From an uncultured Brevinema sp. (GTDB taxonomy: Bacteria; Spirochaetota; Brevinematia; Brevinematales; Brevinemataceae), in NCBI GenBank assembly GCA_947038195.1, contig CAMQVI010000002.1, positions 1 to 64,000 of the forward strand: a stretch of 64,000 nt of DNA, written 5' to 3'. A model generated the notes under the pieces. That model was not told the DNA's origin, did not search any database, and saw only the letters and a list, made by a program, of their open reading frames with translations. The position numbers and the translations under genes are program-made. This document shows, in pieces, positions 26,476-33,668 of the stretch; within the stretch, counting starts at the first letter, position 1; the number at the start of each line of letters is the position of its first letter.

Positions 26476-27834
26476 ATGCCCTCAAAAAAAATATTAGATA
26501 CTGACCATATTTTTCCTTTACTTATCAAATTGTCTATTCCTACTATTATTGGGGGATTTGCGTCTGCTTTATATAATATGGTAGATTCTATTTTTGTGGG
26601 AAAATATATCAGTAGTGATGCTCTAGCTGCCCTCACCATCGCCAACACGATACAAAATTCTTTTATTGCTTTTAGTGCTTTATGTAGTGTAGGAACAGGT
26701 ACCATAATCTCCCAATCACTAGGAGCTAGAAAATACGACCAAGTTAAAACGACCCTCTATACAGGGATTTTTGGGGTTTTTATTTGTACCTTTGTATTAT
26801 CTGTCTTTATGCTTTTATTTTTAGATCCCATTCTTCTTTTCACAGGTTCGACCTCAGAAATTCTAGCTGATGCTAGGACTTATATGAGTACCATTTTGTG
26901 GTTTGGATTCGTTATTCCTATGAATGGGGTGATGTCGGGTATTCTCAGAGCTAAAGGACACACCCAAGCTGCTATGGTATTAGCTTTAGTAGGAGCAACG
27001 CTCAATATAGGTTTAGATGCTTTATTTATTCTCACTTTTGGCTGGGGAGTATTTGGGGCAGCTTTTGCCACCGTAATAGCTCAATTAATTGTACTATTAT
27101 TTGCTTTTTACTATATCTATAAGGATTACGATTTATCTTTCTCCGACCCTATCAAAATAGATTTTTCTATACTTCGTCGGATTTTTGCTATTGGAGCACC
27201 TTCAGGATTGAGATTAGGGGCTATTGTTGTTGCAGGATTAGCAGCTAATCAATCTTTACAAATGTACGGCACTACAGCCATTGCGGCTATGGGAATTGTT
27301 AATAGACTTATTGCCCTTGCTTTCATGTCTATACAAGGGTGTAATTTTGGAGCTCAGCCCATTATTGCTTTTAATTTTGGAGCAAAACGCTTAGACAGAT
27401 TAAAAAGCACTATTAAAGTGGGTGTGGCGATTGTGTTTGTTATAGGGCTTATGGGTTCACTTGGTTCCCTATTTGCTCCAAAATCTTTTTTCTACTTATT
27501 TACAAATGACCCAAAAATAGCTATACTTACTAAAGAGGCTCTTGCTTATAATGGTGCTTTATTTTTCTTATTTGGACCTTACATGATTTTATCAGGATTT
27601 ATCCAATCCGTAGGACACACTAAAGAAGCTCTATTCCTTGCCTTATCTCGCCCTCTTTTTAATGCTCTTTTATTCAGAGTGTTGCCTATTTTTTATGGGC
27701 TACAAGGAGTATGGATTGTGATGCCCATCTCAGACATAGTCAATACTATTATTGCCATCGTATTAGCGCTACAAGTATATAATAAAATAAAACAAAACTT
27801 TACTACTCCTTATGTAGAAGTTATAAATAAATAA
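26476..27834 (+). CDS. MATE-family efflux transporter (2 of 3 in tandem)
   Basis: The 452-residue paralogue has the same family motifs: LSIPTIIGGFASALYNMVDSIFVGKYIS, VGTGTIISQSLGARKYDQ, VIPMNGVMSGILRAKGH, TFGWGVFGAAFATVIAQ, and IIAFNFGAK. Divergence from copies 1 and 3 is spread across the protein, so the duplication is old and substrate ranges may have diverged. AAAGAGAG precedes the ATG (ttAAAGAGAGtatATG). The gene is 12 nt upstream of copy 3. The two halves of MATE proteins form an outward-facing V; the residues that bind cation cannot be assigned with confidence here. Confidence 0.93.
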   Translation: MPSKKILDTDHIFPLLIKLSIPTIIGGFASALYNMVDSIFVGKYISSDALAALTIANTIQNSFIAFSALCSVGTGTIISQSLGARKYDQVKTTLYTGIFGVFICTFVLSVFMLLFLDPILLFTGSTSEILADARTYMSTILWFGFVIPMNGVMSGILRAKGHTQAAMVLALVGATLNIGLDALFILTFGWGVFGAAFATVIAQLIVLLFAFYYIYKDYDLSFSDPIKIDFSILRRIFAIGAPSGLRLGAIVVAGLAANQSLQMYGTTAIAAMGIVNRLIALAFMSIQGCNFGAQPIIAFNFGAKRLDRLKSTIKVGVAIVFVIGLMGSLGSLFAPKSFFYLFTNDPKIAILTKEALAYNGALFFLFGPYMILSGFIQSVGHTKEALFLALSRPLFNALLFRVLPIFYGLQGVWIVMPISDIVNTIIAIVLALQVYNKIKQNFTTPYVEVINK

Positions 27835-27846
27835 AAAGGAATCTAA

Positions 27847-29208
27847 ATGCCCGATAGTATTACCAACTTAAAAGAAGATAAGAATATTCTAAAATTATTA
27901 ATTGCTCTCTCTATTCCAGCAGTTATTTCTGGATTAGTAGATAGCCTTTATAATACAGTAGACTCCATCTTCGTGGGACAATATGTAGGGTCAGATGCCT
28001 TAGCAGCTCTTTCTATAATAAGTGTTATCCAGTTAATGTATATCTCTATAGGAGTTTTATTCTCCATAGGGAATGCCTCGATCATATCTCGTGCCTTAGG
28101 AGCACATCATCCAGAGAGAGTTCTTGCTTCTCTTACCCACGCTTTTTGGGGATTATTTTGTGTTTCTAATATTATTAGTTTTACCATTCTCCTTAATCTC
28201 GAGGCTTTTCTTCAATTAATAGGAGCCTCTGAAGTCGTCCTTCCTTATGCTCGCGAATATGGCAGTATTATTTTGTGGACAGGTTTTATCCTTCCTATCA
28301 ACAATATGCTTTTAGGAGCTTTTAGAGCCAGAGGACAGGCAGTACAAGCTACCTATTTCAATATACTTGGGGCAGGTCTTAACATAGGCTTAGATGCTCT
28401 GTTTATTATGGAATTTGGATGGGGAGTAGCTGGGGCAGCTATAGCTACAGCGATTAGTCAAAGTGTTGTCTTCATATTTGCCATTAGACAAGTCATGAAA
28501 ATGTACAAAACAAAATTTCTTTTACGCCATAAAGAAGAAATATCTTTCCCACTTTTGAAAGAAATAATAACCGTAGGAATGCCTACAGGTCTAAGACTTA
28601 TTTTATTTGTAGCGGTGGCATCTGTAGGGAATATTATTCTTGCTAAATATGGGACAGAATATCTTTCTTCTTTTGGGGTCTTCAACAGAGTCCTAAATTT
28701 ACTAGCTATGATTAATATTTCTCTTAGTATAGGGGCACAGCCTCTCATAGGCATCAATTACGGAGCACAGCTATATAAAAGAGTAAAGCATATTATTTTC
28801 ATAACACTGGTCACAGGATTTATCATGTCTGTAAGTGCCTCTTTATTTTTATATATGGCTCCCAATATGATCTTTAGTCTTTTCACACCAGATAAAAATA
28901 TTGTTCTTCTATGTCAGCAAATATCTCGTATGCACTCCTACACCTTTTGGGCTTGGGGAGTCTTTATTTGCATTGCAGAAGCACTACAAGCTATGGGGCA
29001 TGCGAAACAATCTTTCTATCTCTCTGTTTCCTACCCCCTTATGATGGGCACTCTTTTTGTGTTATTTGATCATTTGTGGGGTATAGATAGACTCTTTTGG
29101 GCGCCTGCTACTGCTTTCCTACTTATTGGCATTTTAGCTGTTATTGTGTTGATTATAGATTTGAAGAAATTAGATTTTAAAATTGAGCACCTTAAAAATG
29201 CTTATTAA
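27847..29208 (+). CDS. MATE-family efflux transporter (3 of 3 in tandem)
   Basis: The 453-residue protein again shows the MATE pattern: ALSIPAVISGLVDSLYNTVDSIFVGQYVGSDALAAL, IGNASIISRALGAHH, ILPINNMLLGAFRARGQ, FGWGVAGAAIATAISQ, and PLIGINYGAQ. An AAAAGGAA site precedes the ATG. yggS follows 9 nt after its stop, so the three transporters, yggS-yggT-yggU and the znuC-like gene may form one long transcript from somewhere upstream of 25085. No terminator is visible between them. Substrates are not inferable. Confidence 0.93.
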   Translation: MPDSITNLKEDKNILKLLIALSIPAVISGLVDSLYNTVDSIFVGQYVGSDALAALSIISVIQLMYISIGVLFSIGNASIISRALGAHHPERVLASLTHAFWGLFCVSNIISFTILLNLEAFLQLIGASEVVLPYAREYGSIILWTGFILPINNMLLGAFRARGQAVQATYFNILGAGLNIGLDALFIMEFGWGVAGAAIATAISQSVVFIFAIRQVMKMYKTKFLLRHKEEISFPLLKEIITVGMPTGLRLILFVAVASVGNIILAKYGTEYLSSFGVFNRVLNLLAMINISLSIGAQPLIGINYGAQLYKRVKHIIFITLVTGFIMSVSASLFLYMAPNMIFSLFTPDKNIVLLCQQISRMHSYTFWAWGVFICIAEALQAMGHAKQSFYLSVSYPLMMGTLFVLFDHLWGIDRLFWAPATAFLLIGILAVIVLIIDLKKLDFKIEHLKNAY

Positions 29209-29217
29209 GAGGTAATT

Positions 29218-29880
29218 ATGAATAACATAAACGATATTTTAGAAAGAATAGACAAAGTCAATATTTCTAAGAAAAAAATCACCATTATTGCCGTCACTAA
29301 AACCCGAAGTGTAGAAGAGATAATTCCTCTTTTTAATCAAGGGATTACTATTATTGGAGAAAATCGTGTTCAAGAAGCGGATGCGAAATTTCCAGATCTT
29401 GTTGATTTTAAAATAGAAAGACACCTTATAGGGCCTTTACAAAGTAACAAAGAAAACAAAGCGTTACAATTATTCGATACAATACAAAGTGTAGAGTCTT
29501 ATAAACAATTAAAGCGTTTAATAGGGAAGATAGACGAAAAAAAATTGTCTACTAATTTATTCATTCAATTTAACACTGCTTTAGAAGACTCCAAACACGG
29601 TCTCACTCAAGAGGAAGATCTTTATCCTATGATAGAGCTTCTTCTAAAAAACGCTCACATTAATTTTAGAGGATTCATGACCATAGGAGCACTGAGCGAT
29701 GAAGAGATCGTTGTCAGAAAATCTTTTGCTAAATTAATGGAGATAAAAAATAATATTATGATAAAATATTCCGAAATAAAATCATTAGAATTATCTATGG
29801 GGATGAGTAATGATTTTGAATGGGCTATCCAAGAGGGAGCCGATATCATTCGTTTAGGAAAAATTTTATTTAAACAATAA
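29218..29880 (+). CDS. yggS: YggS/PROSC-family PLP homeostasis protein
   Basis: The 220-residue protein is a YggS homologue: IIAVTKTRSVEEI holds the PLP-binding Lys, followed by IIGENRVQEADAKF, HLIGPLQSNK, IQSVES, FRGFMTIG and a C-terminal LSMGMSNDFEWAIQEGADIIRLG phosphate-binding segment. The family binds pyridoxal phosphate in an alanine-racemase-like barrel without a known catalytic reaction and keeps PLP levels balanced. It is followed by yggT and yggU, the conserved cluster seen in many bacteria. AAGAGG precedes the ATG. Confidence 0.94.
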   Translation: MNNINDILERIDKVNISKKKITIIAVTKTRSVEEIIPLFNQGITIIGENRVQEADAKFPDLVDFKIERHLIGPLQSNKENKALQLFDTIQSVESYKQLKRLIGKIDEKKLSTNLFIQFNTALEDSKHGLTQEEDLYPMIELLLKNAHINFRGFMTIGALSDEEIVVRKSFAKLMEIKNNIMIKYSEIKSLELSMGMSNDFEWAIQEGADIIRLGKILFKQ

Positions 29881-29890
29881 AGGAGCACTT

Positions 29891-30220
29891 ATGCCAGTAG
29901 AACAAAATCTTGTCTTATTTCAATCAATTAACACTTTTTTTCAATTTTTATTATTTGGAGTTATGGTATATAACATGGTATTTTTCGTTTGGATTTTATC
30001 CTCGTGGCTACCTGTAAATAGGTCTATTGCAATTTTAAAATTCGTAGACAATCTCATAAACCCCGTATACCAAATGTTATTAAAATATTTACCCCCTCTA
30101 CGTTTTGGGGTAATTGATTTTTCTCCTTTTTATATGTTTATTTTCTTAATGGTAATAGAAAATCTTATAGAGATAAGTCATCGCTTAGTACTTACTCTTG
30201 TACTACAACTTTTAGGATAA
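29891..30220 (+). CDS. yggT: YggT-family membrane protein
   Basis: The 109-residue protein has two or three membrane segments. Its YggT signature is FFVWILSSWLPVNRSIAILKFVDNLINPVYQML with FGVIDFSPFYMFIFLMVIENLI. The family often sits beside yggS and ftsZ or sepF and is linked to envelope or osmotic functions; its molecular role is not established. AAGGAGC precedes the ATG. yggU starts 1 nt after its stop, so translation is probably coupled. Confidence 0.9.
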   Translation: MPVEQNLVLFQSINTFFQFLLFGVMVYNMVFFVWILSSWLPVNRSIAILKFVDNLINPVYQMLLKYLPPLRFGVIDFSPFYMFIFLMVIENLIEISHRLVLTLVLQLLG

Positions 30221-30221
30221 A

Positions 30222-30494
30222 ATGTCCTTTACCTTAGAGCTAATGGTTGTTCCTCGTTCTTCTATAAACAAACTTATACAAGAATCAAACTCCCTTAAGC
30301 TTAAAATTACTGCCCCCCCTGTGGACGGAGAAGCAAACAAAGAAATCATCAATTTTTTAGCCAAATCTTTTTCTTGTCCAAAAACGAGTATCCTACTAAT
30401 ATCAGGATTTAAATCTAAAAAAAAGAAATTTCTTTTTGAAAAACTTAGCCCTGAGCAAGGTCAAGAGGCATTAAATAAACTACTAAATAATTAG
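30222..30494 (+). CDS. yggU: YggU/DUF167 family protein
   Basis: The 90-residue protein has the DUF167 core: VVPRSSINKLIQES, LKLKITAPPVDGEANKEIINFLAKSFSCPKTSI and ISGFKSKKKKF. It is a small alpha/beta protein of unknown biochemical function that commonly follows yggT. The start has no separate ribosome site, because it nearly abuts the yggT stop, consistent with reinitiation. The znuC-like ATPase follows 8 nt after its stop. Confidence 0.9.
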   Translation: MSFTLELMVVPRSSINKLIQESNSLKLKITAPPVDGEANKEIINFLAKSFSCPKTSILLISGFKSKKKKFLFEKLSPEQGQEALNKLLNN

Positions 30495-30502
30495 GAGCGT
30501 TC

Positions 30503-31276
30503 ATGTTTTCCCTAGAAGTCCAAAATCTCTCTGCTTGCTATGGTAAAGATCTTGTGGTGTCTGATGTCTCTTTTTCTCTTTCCCAAGGGGAAATGCTAGC
30601 GGTAATAGGACCTAATGGTTCAGGGAAAAGTACCCTTCTTAAAGCTATTTTAGGATTCAAAACCCCCACGGCGGGCTCTGTACTCATCAATGGACTTCCT
30701 CCCCAAAAAGCTATAAAACAATTTAAAGGTGATATTGCTTACCTCCCCCAACAACACCAAATTAACAATCTCCTTCCTCTTACTGCCTATGACATCGTAG
30801 CACAGGGATTCAAGGCAAGAAAATCATGGGGACAATCTCTTAATTCCGAAGAAAAAGATAAAATTCTTCACGCTCTTGAAAAAGTACAGCTTGTAGACTT
30901 CAAAGAAGAATTGTTCTCTCATCTTTCTGGAGGACAAAGGCAAAGAATACTCCTCGCTTTAGCTCTTGCCAACCAACCCAAACTCCTTTTCTTAGATGAG
31001 CCCACAAATGCCTTGGATTATGCTTCTATAGAAAGTATCTACCAAATTTTAGACAAACTCCGCTCTCAACAAGTAGGTATTCTTATCATATCACATGACA
31101 TTAGCACTATTGTTTCTACTTCTGATAAAATTGCTGTTCTTATGCAAAAAATGCATTACTACGGTATTCCTTCTCAGCTTCCCGAAGATATCATTCACCA
31201 TGTTTTTGGTTCTCATATTAAAATCATTCCCAACGACCCTAACTGTAAAGAGTGTTCTCTTGACCATCATTCTTAA
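30503..31276 (+). CDS. Metal ABC transporter ATP-binding protein, ZnuC/TroB family
   Basis: The 257-residue ATPase shows Walker A GPNGSGKSTLLKAIL, a Q-loop region (IAYLPQQHQI), signature LSGGQRQRILLALAL, Walker B LLFLDEPTNALD and a switch His in ISHDIS. Sequence style (NLSACYGKDLVVSDVSFSL, GDIAYLPQQ) fits the zinc/manganese ZnuC/MntB group. The C-terminus ends in a CKECSLDHH motif that could bind metal. Its likely permease partner lies at 9946-10743, 20 kb away. AGGAGC precedes the ATG. The 3' end overlaps the convergent anti-sigma gene by 4 bp. Confidence 0.9.
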   Translation: MFSLEVQNLSACYGKDLVVSDVSFSLSQGEMLAVIGPNGSGKSTLLKAILGFKTPTAGSVLINGLPPQKAIKQFKGDIAYLPQQHQINNLLPLTAYDIVAQGFKARKSWGQSLNSEEKDKILHALEKVQLVDFKEELFSHLSGGQRQRILLALALANQPKLLFLDEPTNALDYASIESIYQILDKLRSQQVGILIISHDISTIVSTSDKIAVLMQKMHYYGIPSQLPEDIIHHVFGSHIKIIPNDPNCKECSLDHHS

Positions 31277-31545
31277 TCTCTAATTTCCACCTTATTATCT
31301 ATATTACTTTCCATCGTAAACTCAGAAATCACAAAAGTAGAAACCCCGACCAGCAAAGCAGCAGTAGCTGTCGTGAGGAGAAGACTCCAAATGTTTTTTT
31401 TATAGATTGTTTGTTGTCGTAGTTTATTCATTAATATATCTTTCCCAAGACTATTTATATAAGCTGAAGGTGCAAAATTTTCTTTATAGTACCCCAATAA
31501 AATACGATCTAAATCAGGATCTTCCTTATTGTTAAATTCAATCAT
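31273..31545 (-). CDS. Putative anti-sigma factor (small membrane protein)
   Basis: This 90-residue protein starts inside the last codons of the ECF sigma gene (4-bp overlap, gtATGA type), so the two are translationally coupled. It has a cytoplasmic N-terminal part of about 48 residues, one membrane segment (about 52-73, SLLLTTATAALLVGVSTFVI) and a short outside tail. Single-pass proteins paired with ECF sigma factors are usually anti-sigma factors. It lacks the zinc-finger HxxxCxxC motif of the ZAS class, so the assignment rests on position and topology only. Confidence 0.55.
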   Translation of the reverse strand: MIEFNNKEDPDLDRILLGYYKENFAPSAYINSLGKDILMNKLRQQTIYKKNIWSLLLTTATAALLVGVSTFVISEFTMESNIDNKVEIRD

Positions 31546-32126
31546 ACTAATGCTCCTTTATTTAACTCTATTTTTATTTTATTTCTTGCTTGATATAATC
31601 TATTTTTAATAGCTGTATCTGTTGTTCCTACAATATCTGCTATTTCTTTAATGGAGTATCTTTCATAATAATACAAATCCACCGCTTCTTGTAAATCTTT
31701 ACTGAGAGTCCCTATAATTTGTTCAAGAGTATTTTTATCTACACTCGTATTCTCTGTTTCTTCTGAAGAAGCAATGTTCTCAAAAGAATCAGCATCTTTC
31801 CCAAATACAGCAAAATAACGCCGTTCTCTAGATTTCTTTTTAGAAACCCTAAAAGCATAGTTTAAAACTATTCTATAAGCATAAGTAGAAAATTTAGAAT
31901 TGCCCTTAAAACCTTTTAAAGATTTATATATAATAAGAAACGCTTCATTTACTAAAGCGTCCACTTCTGAAGGATTCGGTTTTATGATACGCCTAATAAT
32001 AGATATAACCATTTTGTAATAATAGTCATAAATAATCTCAAAAGAATCATTATCGCCACGAAGAATCTCCCCAATAATTTCTAGCACTTCTTGTTCTGTT
32101 AATATTCTTGTTTCTGCTGTGTCCAT
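31542..32126 (-). CDS. ECF-type RNA polymerase sigma-70 family factor
   Basis: The 194-residue protein has region 2 (FEIIYDYYYKMVISIIRRII, EAFLIIYKSLKGFKGNSKFSTYAYRIVLNYAF) and region 4 (LQEAVDLYYYERYSIKEIADIVGTTDTAIKNRLYQARNKIK), separated by an acidic linker with no region 3, which is the ECF layout. AAGAGGTAATA precedes the ATG. It is co-transcribed with the putative anti-sigma gene. Its target promoters are not apparent in the window, and I see no typical ECF autoregulatory AAC box upstream. Confidence 0.9.
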   Translation of the reverse strand: MDTAETRILTEQEVLEIIGEILRGDNDSFEIIYDYYYKMVISIIRRIIKPNPSEVDALVNEAFLIIYKSLKGFKGNSKFSTYAYRIVLNYAFRVSKKKSRERRYFAVFGKDADSFENIASSEETENTSVDKNTLEQIIGTLSKDLQEAVDLYYYERYSIKEIADIVGTTDTAIKNRLYQARNKIKIELNKGALV

Positions 32127-32177
32127 TATTACCTCTTTTATAAAAGATAACTATAGGCAGGATAAAAACAAAACTAT

Positions 32178-32206
32178 TTGTCAAAATTGATAAGGTATAG
32201 TATAAT
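32178..32206 (+). promoter_or_regulatory. Strong sigma-70 promoter upstream of queA
   Basis: TTGTCA (32178-32183), an exact 17-bp spacer and consensus TATAAT (32201-32206). Transcription would start near 32213, giving a leader of about 226 nt before queA. It probably also serves the cysteine ORF and the metal ATPase. Confidence 0.75.
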
Positions 32207-32438
32207 AACAATGTAAGTTGTGATCTTTCCAGCCATTCTACGGAGTTATTTTTCAGCCTCTATCTCCAAAGAAAAATAGGGACGAGTAATATTAAAAAGA
32301 TGATAATAAGACTTTTATAAATTAGTAGCCTATATAACAGAATAGTAAAGTAGGATTTGACTCACCCATATAAAGGGTAATTGTTAAAACAAGTTAAATT
32401 TTTGCATACATTTTTATAATTTCGATTAAGGAGTATCT
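32207..32438 (+). other. Long untranslated leader of the queA-metal ATPase transcript
   Basis: This covers most of the 312-bp gap between the sigma gene and queA. It contains a hairpin TATTTTTC (32247-32254) with GAAAAATA (32271-32278) and a small ACCC-GGGT stem near 32365-32380. I find no ORF with a ribosome site, no terminator and no riboswitch class I recognise. It could be an mRNA leader or overlap a small RNA. Confidence 0.35.
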
Positions 32439-33464
32439 GTGGAATATTTTTTAGACTTTGACCTTCCCGAAGAGTTAATAGCCACCCACCCGTCTATAAA
32501 AAGAGATGGAGATAGAATGATTATATTTCAAGATAATCAAGTATCTCATGAGCATTTTACGCACATAAAAAACTATCTAAAAAAAGATGATATTATTGTC
32601 TTTAATAATAGTAAAGTCTTTAAAGCTCGCTTGGATATTTTTGCTATAAATAGAGAAGTGCAATCAGAACTATTGCTAATAAGACAAGAAAGTGCTATAA
32701 TATGGGTAGCTATGATTAAAAAAGCGAGACGTTTTAAAGTGGGAGATTCTTTTATTCTTAGTAATGGATTAAAAGTCAAAGTCCTAGAGATATTAGAAGA
32801 TGGGCTAAGACGATTGGAGTTCGAAAGATCGTTCTCACCCAAAGACGCAGAAGATATTGGACGTATCCCCCTTCCTCCTTATATCATCGATGAAAGGAAA
32901 AAACGAGGTGAAGACCTCTATACGAAAGAAGATGAAACCCGCTACCAAACGCTTTTCGCTAAATATTATGGTTCTGTAGCAGCCCCTACAGCATCTCTTC
33001 GTTTTTCCGAAGAAGTACTAAAAGAGTTAAAAGACTTTGGTATCCAATTTGAAGAAATTACCCTACATGTAGGGCTTGGGACTTTTAAACCCATGGATGT
33101 AAGTCCTGATGAATATGAGATTCATAAAGAATATATTTCCGTGGAACAAGATACCATAGAGAGGCTGTTAAAAGCTAAAAAAGATGGAAGACGTATCATT
33201 GCTGCAGGTACTACGGTATGTAGAGCCTTGGAGTCAGCTCAAGATAAAGCCTATGAAGGCTGGACGAATATCTTTATAAAGCCGGGCTATGAATTTAGTC
33301 TGATTGATGCCCTAATAACAAACTTTCACCTCCCCAATTCTACTTTGTTATTATTGGTACAGGCTTTTGTAGGAATAGAAAATACTAAAAAAATATACAA
33401 AGAAGCTCTAAAAGAAAAATATCGATTTTTTTCTTACGGAGATGGGATGATTTTATTCAAATAA
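32439..33464 (+). CDS. queA: S-adenosylmethionine:tRNA ribosyltransferase-isomerase QueA
   Basis: The 341-residue protein is QueA, which transfers and isomerises the ribosyl part of SAM onto 7-aminomethyl-7-deazaguanine at tRNA position 34, making epoxyqueuosine. Motifs are FDLPEELIATHPS, VFNNSKVFKARL, GRIPLPPYI, YGSVAAPTASLRF, LHVGLGTFKPM and ALITNFHLPNSTLLLLV. It starts at GTG 32439 after AAGGAG. No other queuosine gene is nearby. The cysteine mini-ORF begins 32 nt after its stop with no terminator between, so they share a transcript. Confidence 0.96.
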   Translation: MEYFLDFDLPEELIATHPSIKRDGDRMIIFQDNQVSHEHFTHIKNYLKKDDIIVFNNSKVFKARLDIFAINREVQSELLLIRQESAIIWVAMIKKARRFKVGDSFILSNGLKVKVLEILEDGLRRLEFERSFSPKDAEDIGRIPLPPYIIDERKKRGEDLYTKEDETRYQTLFAKYYGSVAAPTASLRFSEEVLKELKDFGIQFEEITLHVGLGTFKPMDVSPDEYEIHKEYISVEQDTIERLLKAKKDGRRIIAAGTTVCRALESAQDKAYEGWTNIFIKPGYEFSLIDALITNFHLPNSTLLLLVQAFVGIENTKKIYKEALKEKYRFFSYGDGMILFK

Positions 33465-33496
33465 TCCCATAAAGCATAAAATAAAAGGAGGCTACA

Positions 33497-33565
33497 ATGT
33501 CTTGTTGCAAAGTTATGTGTTGTTGTTGTAAAGGCTGGTGTTCCGTACAAAATCACGCAGGATAA
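33497..33565 (+). CDS. 22-residue cysteine-rich mini-ORF (leader peptide candidate)
   Basis: This ORF is too short for the ORF track. AAGGAGG (33485-33491) stands 5 nt before ATG 33497, a better ribosome site than most genes here. The peptide has 22 residues, 7 of them Cys: CC at 3-4, CCCC at 8-11 and one at 15 (MSCCKVMCCCCKGWC...). The stop TAA is at 33563-33565. Four nt later begins an RNA arm complementary to the start regions of the next two ORFs. It may be a regulatory leader peptide that senses cysteine charging or metal, or a tiny metal-binding peptide. I know no named family for it. Confidence 0.6.
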   Translation: MSCCKVMCCCCKGWCSVQNHAG

Positions 33566-33569
33566 GAAA

Positions 33570-33668
33570 GCCATATATTTTCATAGTAAAACTAGAGAGG
33601 AATATATGGCTCAAAAAATAAACAAAGCCTATATTCCTTATAAAAACAATTAAGGAAAAATATATGGC
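33570..33668 (+). promoter_or_regulatory. Alternative RNA hairpins controlling two start sites (translation attenuator candidate)
   Basis: GCCATATATT (33570-33579) pairs perfectly with AATATATGGC (33601-33610), placing the start codon of the 15-residue ORF in a stem with its ribosome site in the loop. The same arm extended to GCCATATATTTT (33570-33581) pairs over 12 bp with AAAATATATGGC (33657-33668), which covers the ATPase start codon. A third stem, GCCTATATTCCTT (33627-33639) with AAGGA...ATATATGGC (33652-33668), hides both the ATPase Shine-Dalgarno site and its ATG. The first two pairings are mutually exclusive. Confidence 0.6.
33606..33653 (+). CDS. 15-residue coupling mini-ORF
   Basis: A GAGAGGA site (33595-33601) precedes ATG 33606 by about 5 nt. 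The 15-residue peptide MAQKINKAYIPYKNN ends at TAA 33651-33653. The stop codon overlaps the AAGGA Shine-Dalgarno site of the ATPase (33652-33656), so terminating ribosomes would open the third hairpin and favour ATPase initiation. The peptide sequence is unremarkable; the act of translating it may be the function. Confidence 0.5.
   Translation: MAQKINKAYIPYKNN

Noticed and set aside
32150-32183. Promoter for the sigma gene on the minus strand (TTGACA overlapping the queA -35)
   Set aside because: No -10 box at 16-18 bp spacing on that strand.
32213-32438. preQ1 riboswitch before queA
   Set aside because: No match to the short preQ1-I or preQ1-II consensus; queA is also not the usual target.
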